Assembly: GCA_036429605.1 (NCBI GenBank)
Contig: CM071589.1
Coordinates: 3,472,001 to 3,536,000, forward strand
Origin: Cladobotryum mycophilum
Taxonomy: Eukaryota > Ascomycota > Sordariomycetes > Hypocreales > Hypocreaceae
Direction: 5' to 3'
DNA length: 64,000 nucleotides
In this document: one piece after another, positions 24,528 through 36,184 of the stretch
Numbering within the stretch: position 1 is the first letter of the stretch
Layout: the number at the start of each line of letters is the position of its first letter
Program-made: the position numbers and the translations under genes
Notes under the pieces: model-generated
What the model saw: the letters and a program-made list of their open reading frames with translations, nothing else
Database searches by the model: none
What the model was told of the DNA's origin: nothing

Positions 24528-25816
24528 ATGGCAATGATGCAAAGGGTCCGCTTCTCATCATCAGCCGCACGATTGAGAGTGCTGACTAACAAATTCATAA
24601 TAAGAGGGCATCTAGCACCATGGCGATGTGGGACATGCCTTGAGCTGCAGCAGCCTGGCTTCCAGTTGCCTGGCCTCAAGAGGCAGATTCATATTGGTCA
24701 AATCCTCATGCCACCAATCATATTTACAGGACTCTTCCTGGCCCTATGGACGTATAAGTGCATCATGTTGGTCTTGTTCCAGAATGCCATCATTTACAAT
24801 CCCTTTTTGCCGCCAAATGCGCGAAGCATGCAGATATCCGACTACGCTCGTCAGTGCGGAGGCATTCAATGGCGGGAAGAGAGGATCAAGTCATTGGATG
24901 GCACCGAGATAGCGCTCTGTGTTAGTGAGGTCGCAAGTGGTGATGATAGTCGTGGCGGCGCCTCACCAGCGGTGCCTAAAACACCGGCATATCTTCTTTA
25001 CTTTCAAGGTTCGACAATGTGACATATCGGACCCGGTCAAGGAAACGAAGCATTCAGCTGATTTGTCATGTATTAGGCAATGCTTCATCGCTTCCTCCTC
25101 GGTTGCCAGATATCTCAGGTATACTCCGTCGACTAAAGGACTTGGATGAGCCGGTTCACTATACTGTAATTTGTGTGAGCTATAGGGGATACTGGACCTC
25201 ACATGATCGTCCATCTGAGAAAGGCATTGACAAGGATACCGAAGCGGCGCTTCGATGGGTGTCTCAGCTCCATCATCAAAATACAGCAGACAAGCAACTT
25301 CCGAGACCTGCCGTCATCCTTTGGGGCCAGAGTATCGGCTGTGGCTTCGCAACCAACTTGGCAGCCAAGACTGACAAGCGATCCAACTTAGAGGTCGATG
25401 CCTTGGTATTAGAGACGCCATTCACGAATACCAGAGCTATGCTATATGCACTCTATCCTCAGAAATGGCTCCCTTACCAGTATCTATGGCCATTCCTCCG
25501 GAATCATCTGGATAGCTTAGCAAACATTGAAAAAATGACCAAGAAGCCACAAGACCAACAACCGGCGATATATATCGTCGAGGCCGGCAGGGACGAGTTA
25601 GTGCCGTCCGACCACGGCACCCTCCTTTATCAACGCTGCCAAGATGTTGGGCTGTTTGCTGAAAAGCACAGGATCCGCGGAGCTTACCATAATGATGTGA
25701 TGGTCAGGAAAGAAGGCAAACATGCTATTGTTCACTCAATCTCCTCTGCCGTTGCACGAGCCCGTGTATCACATTCACAACAGAAGCAAATTCCGAGCCA
25801 GTCTGACGCTACATGA
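24528..25816 (+). CDS. Membrane-anchored alpha/beta hydrolase (BEM46/ABHD-like)
   Basis: Serine hydrolase of unknown substrate. Exons 24528-25008 and 25077-25816 give 406 residues. The intron has a weak GTTCGA donor but a good TTAG acceptor, and the phase closes (YFQG-NASS). Residues 1-55 are basic and could act as a targeting segment. One hydrophobic stretch (about 60-85, PPIIFTGLFLALWTYK) anchors the protein, followed by FQNAIIYNPFLPPNAR typical of fungal BEM46-like hydrolases. The hydrolase core has the nucleophile elbow GQSIG (Ser246), an acid in AGRDELVPSD (Asp333) and GAYHND (His365), a complete triad. ATG 24528 is the first ATG in frame; upstream in-frame codons start only at TTG. ABHD12/13/17 relatives act on lipids or palmitoylated proteins, but that role is inferred. 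Confidence 0.85.
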
Positions 25817-26968
25817 CCAATAGGATCGAAGTACTACAGTTCTGGGACCAACATTTTCTTCTTACAAGCCTTTGAATTCAGGCAGCATCTGTTGATGCCA
25901 TCAATTCCAGGCCTCACAATCAGCCTTGAAGTTTGTGTTTCCTTTCCGGCTGACGCTTTTGGCCTAGCGACTGTTACTACTCGGTAGCTTACCAAGGACT
26001 TGGATGTTGCAAGGTTTTACAATCTATTCGTGGCCCACTGGGAGGAAAAAGCACGGCTCAGGTGTGCGTCGTTGAGGGAGCTTCAACGATGATGCAACCG
26101 AGGTCGTGAGACTTAGATGATGGGTGCAGCATGTCAAGGTCCGTTCCGGCTCGCCAACTGCGAAAACTCGCGTCTAATTGGTCTCAATTGAATCTTTTGC
26201 ATACGGAAATCATGAATCTTCTTTTTTTCAAAAGTGCAGCTCCTCAAATTCCCGTGCTGCAAGGCTCTGCATTATCATGCACTATCATCCAGTCCTGGTC
26301 ATGAGTGGATGGCTGCCTTCGAGTGCTCCACGCCTAGCACGCCTGTTCAAACAAGAGTGTTCCACAACCCACGGCCTCCATTCCTGAAAAAGCACTGTTT
26401 GCACTACACACCCCTGAACAACCCCAGCCCCCTTTTTTCTCTCGCAGCTCCTTGCAGCAATGACTCGATGGGTTCATTATCCTTGCGTCTTGGCTGGACA
26501 CACTGAGCCCAAAGTACCGTTAGCGTTATCACGTGTGTTCGTGGAAATTTGGCGGACCACTCAACGCGCTAGGGCCAAGTGGAACGCGTCACATCCAATC
26601 TATCACCAACCATGTCTAGGTTGCCTCACTAATAAAAGCTTGGGTGTGGCCATAAGGTGGCTATAGGCAGCTAAACACCTCCCATGGGGACGTACCGGCA
26701 GCATTATAAAACCATGGCGCCCGCCTCGTATCAAGCAGACTTTTCAGGTTCATCACGGCTTGGTGCCTCAGGTAAGTTTTGTCGACATTCAACACCAAGA
26801 ACGATTTTTGTCGACCGGTTTTTGGCTGTCTCTCCGGTTTCTGTCTTTTTTTGATCTTTATTCCGAAGTCTTCCATACTCCTCTACTATCGTTTGTTACC
26901 TAGGAGATATTTTTCCAATTGTAATTTTTAAAAATATTTCATCTCCCCGTCCCTGGACTATCGCCACC
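25817..26968. promoter_or_regulatory. Intergenic spacer, 1.15 kb
   Basis: Between two plus-strand genes; contains the promoter of the BTB gene, whose start has a good context (CGCCACCATG). No gene supported. Confidence 0.45.
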
Positions 26969-27985
26969 ATGTTCAGCAAACGTTTTGAGACTTCTAGCAG
27001 GAGCTTCTCTAAGAGCCACCACAAGGTTTCAAAGTCGAGTTCCTCCTTTAGCAAGGAGAGTGGAGTGAGCAAGCGGCGTCATGAGGCTCGCCCTCGAAGG
27101 CCAACGACTTCCTCCTCGGCCACTCCCGAAGACACAGTCATGGGCAGGTAAGTTTTTCCCTTCTCTTGTCTAATTCGTGTCTTCTCTAACAAACCGGCAA
27201 TCTAGCACTCTCGGTTCTGCCATCGTTACGCTCGTTGTTGGTGCTGAGCAACGGCTCTTTGCCGCCCATGAAGATATCCTCTGCACGAGCCCCTTCTTTA
27301 ACAACGCCCTACGAAACACATACGTCGATCCGACTGCGAAGAGGATCGCTCTTCCAGACGAAGAACCCGAGATCTTCAGCTCGGTCCTGGAGTTCTTATA
27401 CAAGGGAGACTACTATCCTCGCTTGATGCACAACAAGCGTCGAAACTCGTGGGAGTTGGAACCCACAAGTGAGGAGAGCCAGAGAACCTCCGAGAGCACA
27501 GTCTATCTTCGGGGTGTCGATGGAGATCTTCTCAAAGATACTGTCATCTACTGTGCCGCTGAAAGATACGGCCTTGATGAGTTGAAGAAGCTGGCCTTGC
27601 GAAAGCAGGGTCTCCGTACGTTCCACCCCCCTTTTGATGTTGCTGTCTTATATCTAACCTCGAATAGAATCTGGTATCCAGTGTAGCACCATCTTGGCCT
27701 CGGCCCGCTATGCGTATGCCAACACTCCTGATAACGACTCCAAGCTCCGTGCCCATTACCTTGCACTCATAATTCGATCACGAAGCACTTTTAAACGAAG
27801 CGGTACGATGCAGCTTGAAATGTATAATGGTGGAACACAACTTTTCTTTGATCTCTTTGTTGCACTCTGCAACCACGTCGATGATATCTCGTCTGCACAG
27901 TAAGTCCCTAACCCTGCTCCAACTTGATTGCCCTTTGCTTACGGCCCTCTCTAGCAATACTCCGCGCTCAACTCGTCACACCTGA
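26969..27985 (+). CDS. BTB/POZ domain protein
   Basis: Fungal BTB protein of unknown partner. Exons 26969-27147, 27206-27615, 27668-27899 and 27955-27985 total 852 nt (283 residues) in closed phase. Residues 1-58 are Ser/Lys/Arg-rich and disordered. The BTB fold starts near residue 60: IVTLVVGAEQRLFAAHEDIL, then TSPFFNNALRN, a KRIALPDEEPEIFSSVLEFLYKG segment (the classic BTB alpha/beta core), and a BACK-like helical tail with AERYGLDELKKLAL and ILASARYAYANTP. Family knowledge: such proteins dimerise and often recruit substrates to Cul3. The fourth exon is inferred from a GTAAGT donor, a GCTTAC branch-like site and a CTAG acceptor; without it the protein would stop at the TAA inside the donor and be ten residues shorter. 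Confidence 0.85.
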
Positions 27986-29143
27986 CGGGCAGAAACCATC
28001 CTCCCCATCGGCCATGAATTTCCCTTCTCACTTCCTATTGTTAATGACATGATGCTTATTTTCATCTTCTTCATCTTGATAACATGGGCCGCAAGACACC
28101 AATCTACAAAAAATATCTACTTGGGGCGAGGCGTTTTTATGGAAATGGTAATACCTTTTTGGTTCAATGTGCTTTTATTATTCGCGGGCAAACCCATGTA
28201 CAAGTATATACTTCTTCTCGGTCTGGTTTTCTCTCTGGGTTTATTATTTTTGTTTCTCGCCTTTTGTCAATTTTTCTTCTTTTTTGGGGGCGTGGATGAT
28301 CAGGGAACTCTTATCGAGTGTTTATGGGGCATGCTTTTTTGGTGTTTTTATGAAGGATATGTGAAATTTTCGGATTAGAGGATCTCAAGACTGACAACTC
28401 AAGGGGAAAAGGAGGGGAAAGGATGGGGATCGTGTGTATTACTATTTTTCTCAACGCTCGTTTGTACCAACATTGAAAAGAAAACCAGGTTGTTTTTGAC
28501 AGAAAAAAAAGAAAAGAGAATTATAAGCTCAGAATAAAAGTTCATTACATATCACAACGAAGTACACATCTCTTAACAAAAACTTGGCGAAGAAAGTGAC
28601 TGGTGATAGAGGTGGGATGAGTGCAAGGGAGAAGGTTGCATCCACACCATCCACTCTACGCCAACTCATCATCTGAAGCCACCTCCTTGCCTAGCGTGAG
28701 ATGCGATGTTTGGTTTCCTTTTGTCTGGGGAACGATTCGGAAAGTCACTGTAGGGGGTGAGTCACGAATACTAGGGGAGTGTATATAAGGCGAACCAAGG
28801 ATGGGTGGTGCACGATGCACGTTGAAGATAAGGCGATCAGGTGCTTGGTGAAAGAGGGAGGGGGGCAAACGCAGTCAAAGTTTCAAGGCTTAAATAGCCC
28901 AATCGTTAAGCTTGATAGTGTCCGTATTAACTCAATCATCCTTCGCCGGCAGAGATGCAAGGTAAAAAGCAAGCCAACGTTGCGTTATATGTACGTTGGA
29001 CGCATCACCCTAAAACAATGATGGTCCAACCGCCCCAACAGCCTCACTTTGTAACCCCCCGAGCATGCATAGGTAGCTTGGATGTTTCGCATGCCGCCCT
29101 TGTTTACTCCACGCTTGTAATCCTTGCCACGGCCCTACCAGAA
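27986..29143. other. Convergent spacer, T-rich
   Basis: 1.16 kb between convergent genes. The stretch 28050-28370 is T-rich and gives a 109-residue Phe/Leu-rich open frame (28049-28378, plus) that I attribute to composition, although it would look like a multi-pass membrane peptide. No other feature. Confidence 0.45.
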
Positions 29144-30962
29144 TCAGACACCGGTGCCAGGGAAGGCACCCTTCTTGGACAGCACAAGGATACCCCTCTC
29201 GCGGGCAATGTAGCCCTTCATCAGATCCTGCGTGAAAATTGTAACGGTTAGTGACTCATTCGATGAACGTATGTACAGATTGGTCAATGGTGTCGTAGGG
29301 GATGGATGCCTTGCTACCTGAGGCAGGCAGCAGCGAGGAAAGGGATGCAGGTAAGCATGCCTAACCAAATGATCATCAGGGGGAAACATCGTAACGTGCA
29401 TTCCATTGAATAATGGTTGCGACATCGGTGTGTAGCCTGGCGTGCAAAGCGACTTTGACTAAAAATAGATGCATCAAGACTCACCTTGTAGATCATATTA
29501 GCCAAAAGGCACTCAACCTCGTCAGTGTCTATCAGCTCTCCACCACTACCCATGCAAATCGCGGCCCGAAATTCTGCCACAGGCACTCGTGTGCGGCGGA
29601 CTGGTGGTGCATCACCAGTGCCTTCATCAAAGCCGCCTGCAATGAAGACCTTGCGCAAGAGGTTTCGTAGTGCAATATCGCGGCCGCGTTCAAGAGTCAG
29701 GTAGATACGTCGCTTGACAAACTCCTCCTCGCCTTCTTGCAGGGCAACGTCAAACGCTCGCAGATCACCTTTTCTGATGCATTGTGACAAAGGTAAGAAA
29801 AGCTTTTGTAAGCGAGGGAAGGGTTCTAGCAGGGCCTTGGTAGGCAGTACGTGGCTAGTAAGGAGGCGACAAGGGATGAGGTATGTCAAAATTCGTCTGG
29901 AAAAGATTAGTTCCACCGATGCTATAGAATAGATAGATGAACATACTCCATATTCTGCTTGGCACTTGTGTGGCAAAGTCCCCATGCCTCGACGAGGTGT
30001 TTCTCAGCCTAAGAATGGATAGTCAATATCACCAAGCAAAATTAGATGCTTGACTGCTCACCTCCACATAGTTCTCTTCAAGGAAGAATAGGACACCTTC
30101 GTAAAACTTAAAGGTGACTCTTTGCGACTTTGGAAACGCCTCCAGCGGAGGCATGTCTCCTTTATAGGCGCTCAGCGTCTTTAAAATCGTCCTTGAGAGC
30201 GAGGCCGAGTTGAGCTTGAAGTATGTCTTGAACAACAAATTGATGATGAAATAAATGCCCCATTTTCTTGATTCCTCCAGGGGAGCTCTGTATTAAGGTC
30301 AGCGGCGTTCATATGCTCATAGCAAGTAACTGACCTGTCGTTGAGACATAGGGTAAAGATTCGCTTCAGATGTTGTTCGCAGTCTCTCAATTGACTTTGC
30401 GTATCTGTCTCGGGGTCAAAGTCATCTTGAATCAGTGAATTCCCCGTAGACACGTCTGTAGAGTTGCGGCTACGCTCAATGTCGGATTTGATGGCGAATA
30501 GTCTCAGATACTTCCCCACAACATAGAGACAAGGAATAGTCCAAGCCTCAAAACCGGAGTTGTTGTAGCCTCGAATCAATATCGATGTCAACTCCTTCCA
30601 GGAGTCGTAAACCTTTGTCCATGATGACTACTCTAAAGTCAGATCATGCCCAGGGCGTCTTTTAGGATGCACATTACCTTCCCACTCTCTCCGGCAACGA
30701 TTTCACTAACTGCATTCCAGTATGCAGCATACACTTCGACCCATCCCTTGACCTCATCATGATCAATGCTCCTCTTGTGAGATGTAGATGTCTTGATGAA
30801 ATGCTTAACATCACCCTTGACGCTGTGGGAATTTGTGCTCTGGCAGACCGCTCTCAACCTATGAGGCTGATCGACTGGAGAGACCGGAGAGAGAGTTTGT
30901 GCAAGCAAGTAACCATTTTGCTCATAGTGAGCATTGGCAAAGTCTTTGAACAAGTCGTTCAT
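29144..30962 (-). CDS. csn12: CSN12-type PCI-domain protein
   Basis: Homologue of yeast Csn12/Thp1 and human PCID2, proteins with a PCI domain that associate with the COP9 signalosome or with mRNA export and splicing assemblies (Thp3-Csn12). Six exons: 30962-30678, 30627-30335, 30287-30062, 30008-29947, 29896-29485 and 29227-29144, giving 453 residues, the normal size. The start MNDLFKDFANAHYEQNGYLL and a DKxHRLRAV-like segment match fungal CSN12. The middle is helical repeats (FYEGVLFFLEENYVEAEKHL, LTYLIPCRLL), and the C-terminal winged-helix PCI part reads IYLTLERGRDIALRNLLRKV to ECLLANMIYKDLMKGYIARE. All introns are GT..AG and phases close. It shares a 565-bp divergent promoter region with rpl20. 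Whether it is the signalosome or the export form is not resolvable by eye. Confidence 0.9.
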
Positions 30963-31527
30963 GGCGCTGAACCCTCACAGTGTTGGCTTTGGGGGGAAGA
31001 TTAGGCCGCGTTCAAAATTACGGCGACAAGAAATGGATTCAGTTGCAGAAGCGGTGATGCGCAGAATGTAGACTTGGCAGAATATCAGTTGAATCATAAA
31101 ATAAGCTGTCACGAGTCTTTCTGTGTCATATCAAAGAGTTCATGTGCTGGCTGTGTTTTATCTTCTATCCGTTGGCAAGGTTCCCGCAAAGTCAAGCAAG
31201 GTACGTACCTCGCCCTGTTTGCAAAAGGAGCAAGCTTCCACTGCGCTTGCCCCTTTCGAGGATCATCGCTCAAGGAAAAGCGTGTGACTTTTCACGTGAT
31301 CTATTTCTCGGCTAAGTGGGGCTCCCACCTAGCGTTGGACCAATCGCTGTTGGGGCCAAAGCCCTGCAACAAATTCGGTGCCAGCCCTCCCCACCAGCCC
31401 GCACACAAAAATTATCGCTGCAACACCTCTAACTTGTCAATCTTCAAATTTTGCGACTTGTCGAGGACTTAGACCGCCGTCACAGTAAGTCAACTGCAGA
31501 AGAGTAATCACATCGATTTACTAACAG
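30963..31527. promoter_or_regulatory. Bidirectional promoter, csn12 / rpl20, including rpl20 5' UTR intron
   Basis: 565 bp between divergent starts. An intron in the rpl20 leader at 31485-31527 (43 nt: GTAAGT donor, TTACTAACAG branch plus acceptor) ends directly at the ATG. No other site was identified. Confidence 0.65.
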
Positions 31528-32547
31528 ATGTTCCAGATGGGTAAGCTTTTCCTAATTTACAATCAATTCTGTGCCGAATTTGCGCGTTGCCGGGAGAGGA
31601 GATGGGCCACGATTCGCTCAACGACGACGGTTTGCGACCAGCGATGATTTCGAGTTGGAGATCGAGCAGCATTGGGACGCAAAAGGATCGAAATGTCGAA
31701 TTCATGGTCGGGTTCTTCACAATGGTTTCATCGACGGAACGAAACGAGTCTACCGCTCGCCGCCAGCAAAAGTTTCATCAAGCCCGAGACGACAATTGAC
31801 ACTTGACCTACCGCACTCCATCTTCGGCGACGCACATTTTCTGCACAGAATTCATTGAGACAAAACTTGACATATGGAACATGGAGACTGACAAACGACT
31901 TCCAGGTCGTCTCAATGAATACGAGGTCATCGGGCGCCACTTGCCCACCGAGGCTAACCCTACTCCTGCCATGTACAGGATGACCATCTTCGCCGTTAAC
32001 GAGACAGTCGCCAAGTCCCGATACTGGTACTTCTTGCGAGGTCTCCGAAAGGTCAAGAAGGCTACTGGTGAGATCGTCAGCATCAAGACGGTATGTGCCC
32101 ACCACTCAGCAACACTCGACGGTCTAGCGATGAGGCTAACATTTTGATGTCAGATCCACGAGAAGCACCCCGAGAAGGTCAAGAACTTCGGTATCTGGAT
32201 CCGATACGACTCCCGCTCTGGCACCCACAACATGTACAAGGAGTACAGAGAGTTGTCCAGAACCGATGCCGTTGAGGCCCTCTACTCCGACATGGCTGCC
32301 CGCCACCGTGCTCGTTTCAGGTCCATCCACGTGCGTACATGTGCAATGAAGGATGATGTCCAGTTACAGATGCTAACGTTTATCACAGATTCTCCGTGTC
32401 GTTGAGATTGAGAAGTCCGTCGATATCAAGCGCCCCTACATCAAGCAGCTTATTACCAAGAACCTGAAGTTCCCTCTCCCCCACCGTGTCCTCAAGGCCA
32501 ACACCCAGAAGATCTTCAGCGCGCAGCGACCATCCACTTTCGCTTAA
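31528..32547 (+). CDS. rpl20: 60S ribosomal protein L20 (eL20, formerly L18a)
   Basis: Component of the cytosolic large ribosomal subunit. Exons 31528-31540, 31906-32090, 32154-32330 and 32389-32547. The protein is 177 residues from the first ATG (MFQMGRLNEYEVIGRHLP) or 174 from the second, which lies 9 bases on and matches the usual family length; either start is possible. Highly conserved blocks include AKSRYWYFLRGLRKVKKATGEIVSI, VKNFGIWIRYDSRSGTHNMYKE and MAARHRARFRSIHILRV, ending in RPSTFA. The first coding exon is only 13 nt and is followed by a 365-nt intron, a typical fungal ribosomal-protein layout. The leader also carries a 43-nt intron ending at the ATG. Confidence 0.95.
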
Positions 32548-33538
32548 GAATGTTTTTGGTTTCGAGGACGGTTGGGCAAGGTTCTGCGGGTGTTTACTAC
32601 GGATCATGGAAATATCAACTGCATTTGCTCAATAAGAAGGGCATTGAATGAACCAAAATTCTGAGCATGGCGTGGTGAAAAGAAGCAAAAAAGATTTGTG
32701 ACGCAGTCAATGTGAAGGTCAACCTCCACCAAGAGACATTCTCTGTTCCAAAACTAGGGTAATGTCCATAAAAAGCTTAGACTCGATGCTATGAAAGATG
32801 CATTGAGGGTCTTGACGAGGCAATTGATACAAACGGTTCGGTTTACGTATTCATATTTCCGTGCCCTTGCTTGTCTGTATGTATGTATGTATGTATGTGC
32901 TTCGGCTGAACTATGCGGGTCGAGAATTCAAAAACTCATATCTAATATCGACGGCGATGACTATTCCCCGGGTATGGGAGCAGCTGATTACTAAACCAAT
33001 GTTTGGCGAACGTAATACGGAGTAATAGTGGTTGATTTCCATTTGCAGCTGCGAATCATGTTTCTCGGACACTTGACCAGATCGAGAAAAACACCCGCCA
33101 AGGAGACTATTAGAGTCACGATGGTCTTATAACGGGAAATTTCACGCCGGCTGCGCAGCCTGTTTGCTCTCTTCAAGGCCGTGCCACCATCAATATGTCA
33201 GGTCTACCGTGTGACTCATGCCGGGATAGCTTCCATTTACTATGACTCGGCGTAGCCTCATTGTTCTTCTTGTTAGGATAAATAGTTAGTTAAGGTGGCC
33301 TTTCTGATAGTTTCTGGAAATCATCATCGCAGTCTTCTAGAGCAAGTCTCTTTTGGTTTCTTAGCTTCGAGAGTTGAGCTTCATTTGAGTAGAGCTCATC
33401 CCCGCCAGAATTCCTCATTCATTACCACAGCCACGTTTCGGACCTGGCCACAGACGTCTTTATCGCAATGACACAATCTCATGATGCCCCCTAGAATGGG
33501 TCACCATCAAGACCACATTACCAAAATCCTACCCACCC
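32548..33538. promoter_or_regulatory. Intergenic spacer
   Basis: About 1 kb between rpl20 and the acetyltransferase, both on the plus strand. A short TGTA microsatellite lies near 32876-32898. No gene. Confidence 0.45.
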
Positions 33539-34153
33539 ATGGCCGAGCGGAAACCAATCCGTACACAGCGCCTCATTCTTCGGCCCTATACGGCAGCCGA
33601 CCTAGATGCCTTTCACCTCCTCCGCATACAGCCCGAGGTGATGAAGTGGACCACGCAAGGAAAACCAGACCCGGATCGGGAGCACACTTCCAGCGTCCTC
33701 GACCAGAGATTACCCGGCAGCGACGGTGAGAACTACTACGAGTTTGCCGTTTGCTGGGCGGAGACGGGGGAGATGATCGGCACCGGAGGGTCCCACATGC
33801 GAGAAGGGGAGCTTGGCTGGCCGGTCATCGGCTACATGATCCGAAGCGAGTTCTGGGGCAAAGGCCTGGCGACGGAGCTCGTCAACGGGTTCCTCAAGCA
33901 GTTCTGGGCTCTGCCCCGGGAGGAGGTCGAGCTCAAGGTGGAAAGGAGCACGGTGACGACGCTGGAGGAGGGCAAGGAGGACGAGCTCCAGCCAGAGTGC
34001 ATCGTTGCGGTCACGGCGGATAGTAACGGGCCGAGCCAGAACGTGTTGGCCAAGAGCGGGTTTAAACTCGCTAGGATATGGAAGGAGGAAGATCCTGAGA
34101 ATCCTGGGGTGATTGAGACGCTATATGGCTATACGTTGAAGAAGCCAGAATGA
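33539..34153 (+). CDS. GNAT-family N-acetyltransferase (RimJ/RimL-like)
   Basis: Intronless, 204 residues. The N-terminus TQRLILRPYTAADLDAFHLL is the RimJ/RimL-type start. The acetyl-CoA site lies in IGYMIRSEFWGKGLATELV (G-K-G-x-A pattern), and PSQNVLAKSGFKLARIW is the helix alpha-4/beta-7 end of the fold. Fungi carry many such genes. Substrate is unknown; candidates are N-termini of proteins, amines or small-molecule acceptors. ATG 33539 is the first in frame before the conserved start. Base composition is more GC-rich than the neighbours, which is common for intronless genes and not by itself a sign of transfer. Confidence 0.85.
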   Translation: MAERKPIRTQRLILRPYTAADLDAFHLLRIQPEVMKWTTQGKPDPDREHTSSVLDQRLPGSDGENYYEFAVCWAETGEMIGTGGSHMREGELGWPVIGYMIRSEFWGKGLATELVNGFLKQFWALPREEVELKVERSTVTTLEEGKEDELQPECIVAVTADSNGPSQNVLAKSGFKLARIWKEEDPENPGVIETLYGYTLKKPE

Positions 34154-34626
34154 TAATGAAGAGGGGTCGGGGTTAATCAGGTGAGTACAGTGGATACCTG
34201 GGTAGAAATACCTATGTTAGAAAAGTAACTTAGATTAGTGTTATATGTAGAAAATGATAAAACGTCGATTATAATTAAAGTTATAGATTATCTTGCCGTT
34301 TATTTAATGTACTACTACCATGGTAATAGAAGTTGTTCAACGAAAGGTAGGCAAACGCAGGTCTATAGGGTAGCCCAATATGTAGACATTTTCAACTTAT
34401 CTACAGTTCTTATAGTCCTTCATTTTTTTATTAGAAAACAAGGACAGATCCATCGATTCCTATTTGCTGTACAGTATGTACCCCTTCTATCTCTAGCATT
34501 TTAAATAGACATCCTTGACCTTATTCCGTAGGCATCATACCATCCATCCATCCACAAACCAATACCGTTAACACCACCCTCTCCCCCCATCACCTCAAAG
34601 TACAAACACAAACCCCCCATCCCCCA
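34154..34626. other. Convergent spacer, A/T-rich
   Basis: Holds 3' flanks of the GNAT and chromodomain genes. A/T-rich at 34230-34500; no feature recognised. Confidence 0.5.
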
Positions 34627-35312
34627 TCACCTCTTCCTCTTCCTCAAGACCTTCTTCTCATACGCATCAATGAGCTCCCGACACTTGCCCAAATTCCTCT
34701 TGGGCTCCCACGAGTTCTGAGAACTAGAGTAGCCCTTCCACTTGACCAGGTAATACTGCACCAGCGAGCCTTCCTCCACACACGAGTCCAGCACCTCCTC
34801 CACTTCGTACTCCTTGTCCTTGCCCTTGTCCTCTTTCACATGCGCGGCGAACCTCACGTGGTTGGGGTTCCTCCTGCGCTGGCTCTTCGATGTGACCAGA
34901 GCCGGCTCGAGTCTCGGGGCGGCGGTATCGTCCCTGTTCCGCGGGCGGAGTTGGCGCTGGGGGCTCGGGCTGGGCAACTCTCTTGTTCGCAAGTGTCGCT
35001 CAGATCCGGGAGTGCCTGGCCGGAGGAGACCTGCTCTCCCTGGAGGGTGTCGACTAGGGGCATTGGGCGGCTCTGGCAGGTTATCGAAAACGATGTCGGA
35101 CGTGACCATCTCGAACCCGGCATCAATCTCCATGGCATCCCCATCAACCTCGTCAGCCTCGATACTAGGACGAATACTTTAAGAGAGAAACGTTAGTGAA
35201 TGCTGTGTGTGTACGTGAATGCTAGGAGAGTTGGCACAACGTACCGAGGAAACTCTTCACGAGAGACTTCAGTCGTACGACCGATGAAAATAGACCTTGA
35301 TCGATAAGACAT
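34627..35312 (-). CDS. Chromodomain protein
   Basis: Exons 35312-35245 and 35176-34627 (donor GTACGT, acceptor AAAG) give 205 residues. The first ~110 residues are Arg/Pro-rich and disordered. A single chromodomain occupies about residues 145-200: EYEVEEVLDSCVEEGSLVQY, then YLVKWKGYSSSQNSWEPKRNL and a C-terminal helix CRELIDAYEKK. The aromatic-cage residues (Y of EYEVEEVL, W of VKWKGY, W of SWEP) are in place, so binding of a methylated lysine, most often H3K9me or H3K27me, is expected from family knowledge. No chromoshadow domain is present, so this is not a canonical HP1. A retrotransposon-derived chromodomain is less likely because no integrase or polymerase sequence adjoins it. Confidence 0.85.
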
Positions 35313-36184
35313 CGCAGAAAGATACGTCCCAAGGCCAGTAAGTGATGTTGAGGTGAATAACGTCAGAGATTTGTAAAAGGGGGTTAGTGAATGTAGCGTT
35401 GTGTGAGACGTTTGCCTAATCTTGTAAAGTGAAGTAAAGTAGAGTGAAAAAGAAAAAGGTCTAGAAACTCAGAAAGCTTCACCTTCTATAATAAATTCAT
35501 ATACCTGTAAAATCCGTTTGCGAACCATCCTACCGACTACGCACATTGGTTGCCTGTCCAATGATCTTCTGTGCTCTGGATATCCCATGATGACCCCTGT
35601 TGACCTATCCGTCTTCACCTTGACAGCTGTTCAGTCCTTGATTTGTGTGTTACACAATGCCACTTTCTCCCGAAGATTCTATACTTATCAATGAAACTCC
35701 TAATATTATTTATGGCGACAATAGGACGCCTCGTTCTCCGTACATTGATAAGACGGGGTAAAATTTGGTCATGTGAGGCTGTCCGCATAGTTGATGTATC
35801 GTTTGTCAACCAATCCACACACTCGTCCGCATCGCATATATACTTTCACCAGCTTACCTATCTACATATCCAGGAGTTAACACTGAACATCTGTACTCAA
35901 TCATGATCATGCGCATTTGTAAGAGGCGCACATGCCGGCCAGTCCTCGAAACACAACAAACGGATGGCACAAGGCAGTTTATATACAAGGCTATCCTAAT
36001 CACTACTAGTTGAGTATTCTCGGGTTTTTATCGAGACAAACAATGGTGACTCGCAAGCTAACGCCGGGCGTCTAGGATAACGAGTTTCATTTGCTCTAGT
36101 CTCCAATCCCCATGCTCATGCCTCTGGGTGAACTCCAAGATAAAGTCCGCGAAATACCCCTTTCATTTCCAGAACGTGTTGCCA
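35313..36184. promoter_or_regulatory. Intergenic spacer between chromodomain and ric8 genes
   Basis: Both genes are on the minus strand. Contains the chromodomain promoter and the ric8 3' flank; no gene or repeat recognised. Confidence 0.45.

Noticed and set aside
28049..28378. 109-residue hydrophobic ORF resembling a multi-pass membrane peptide
   Set aside because: Explained by T-rich 3' flank (Phe/Leu/Ile codons); no conserved motif.
31541..31905. Possible C/D snoRNA in the rpl20 intron
   Set aside because: Only degenerate C-box-like and D-box-like words; no terminal stem or guide alignment seen.
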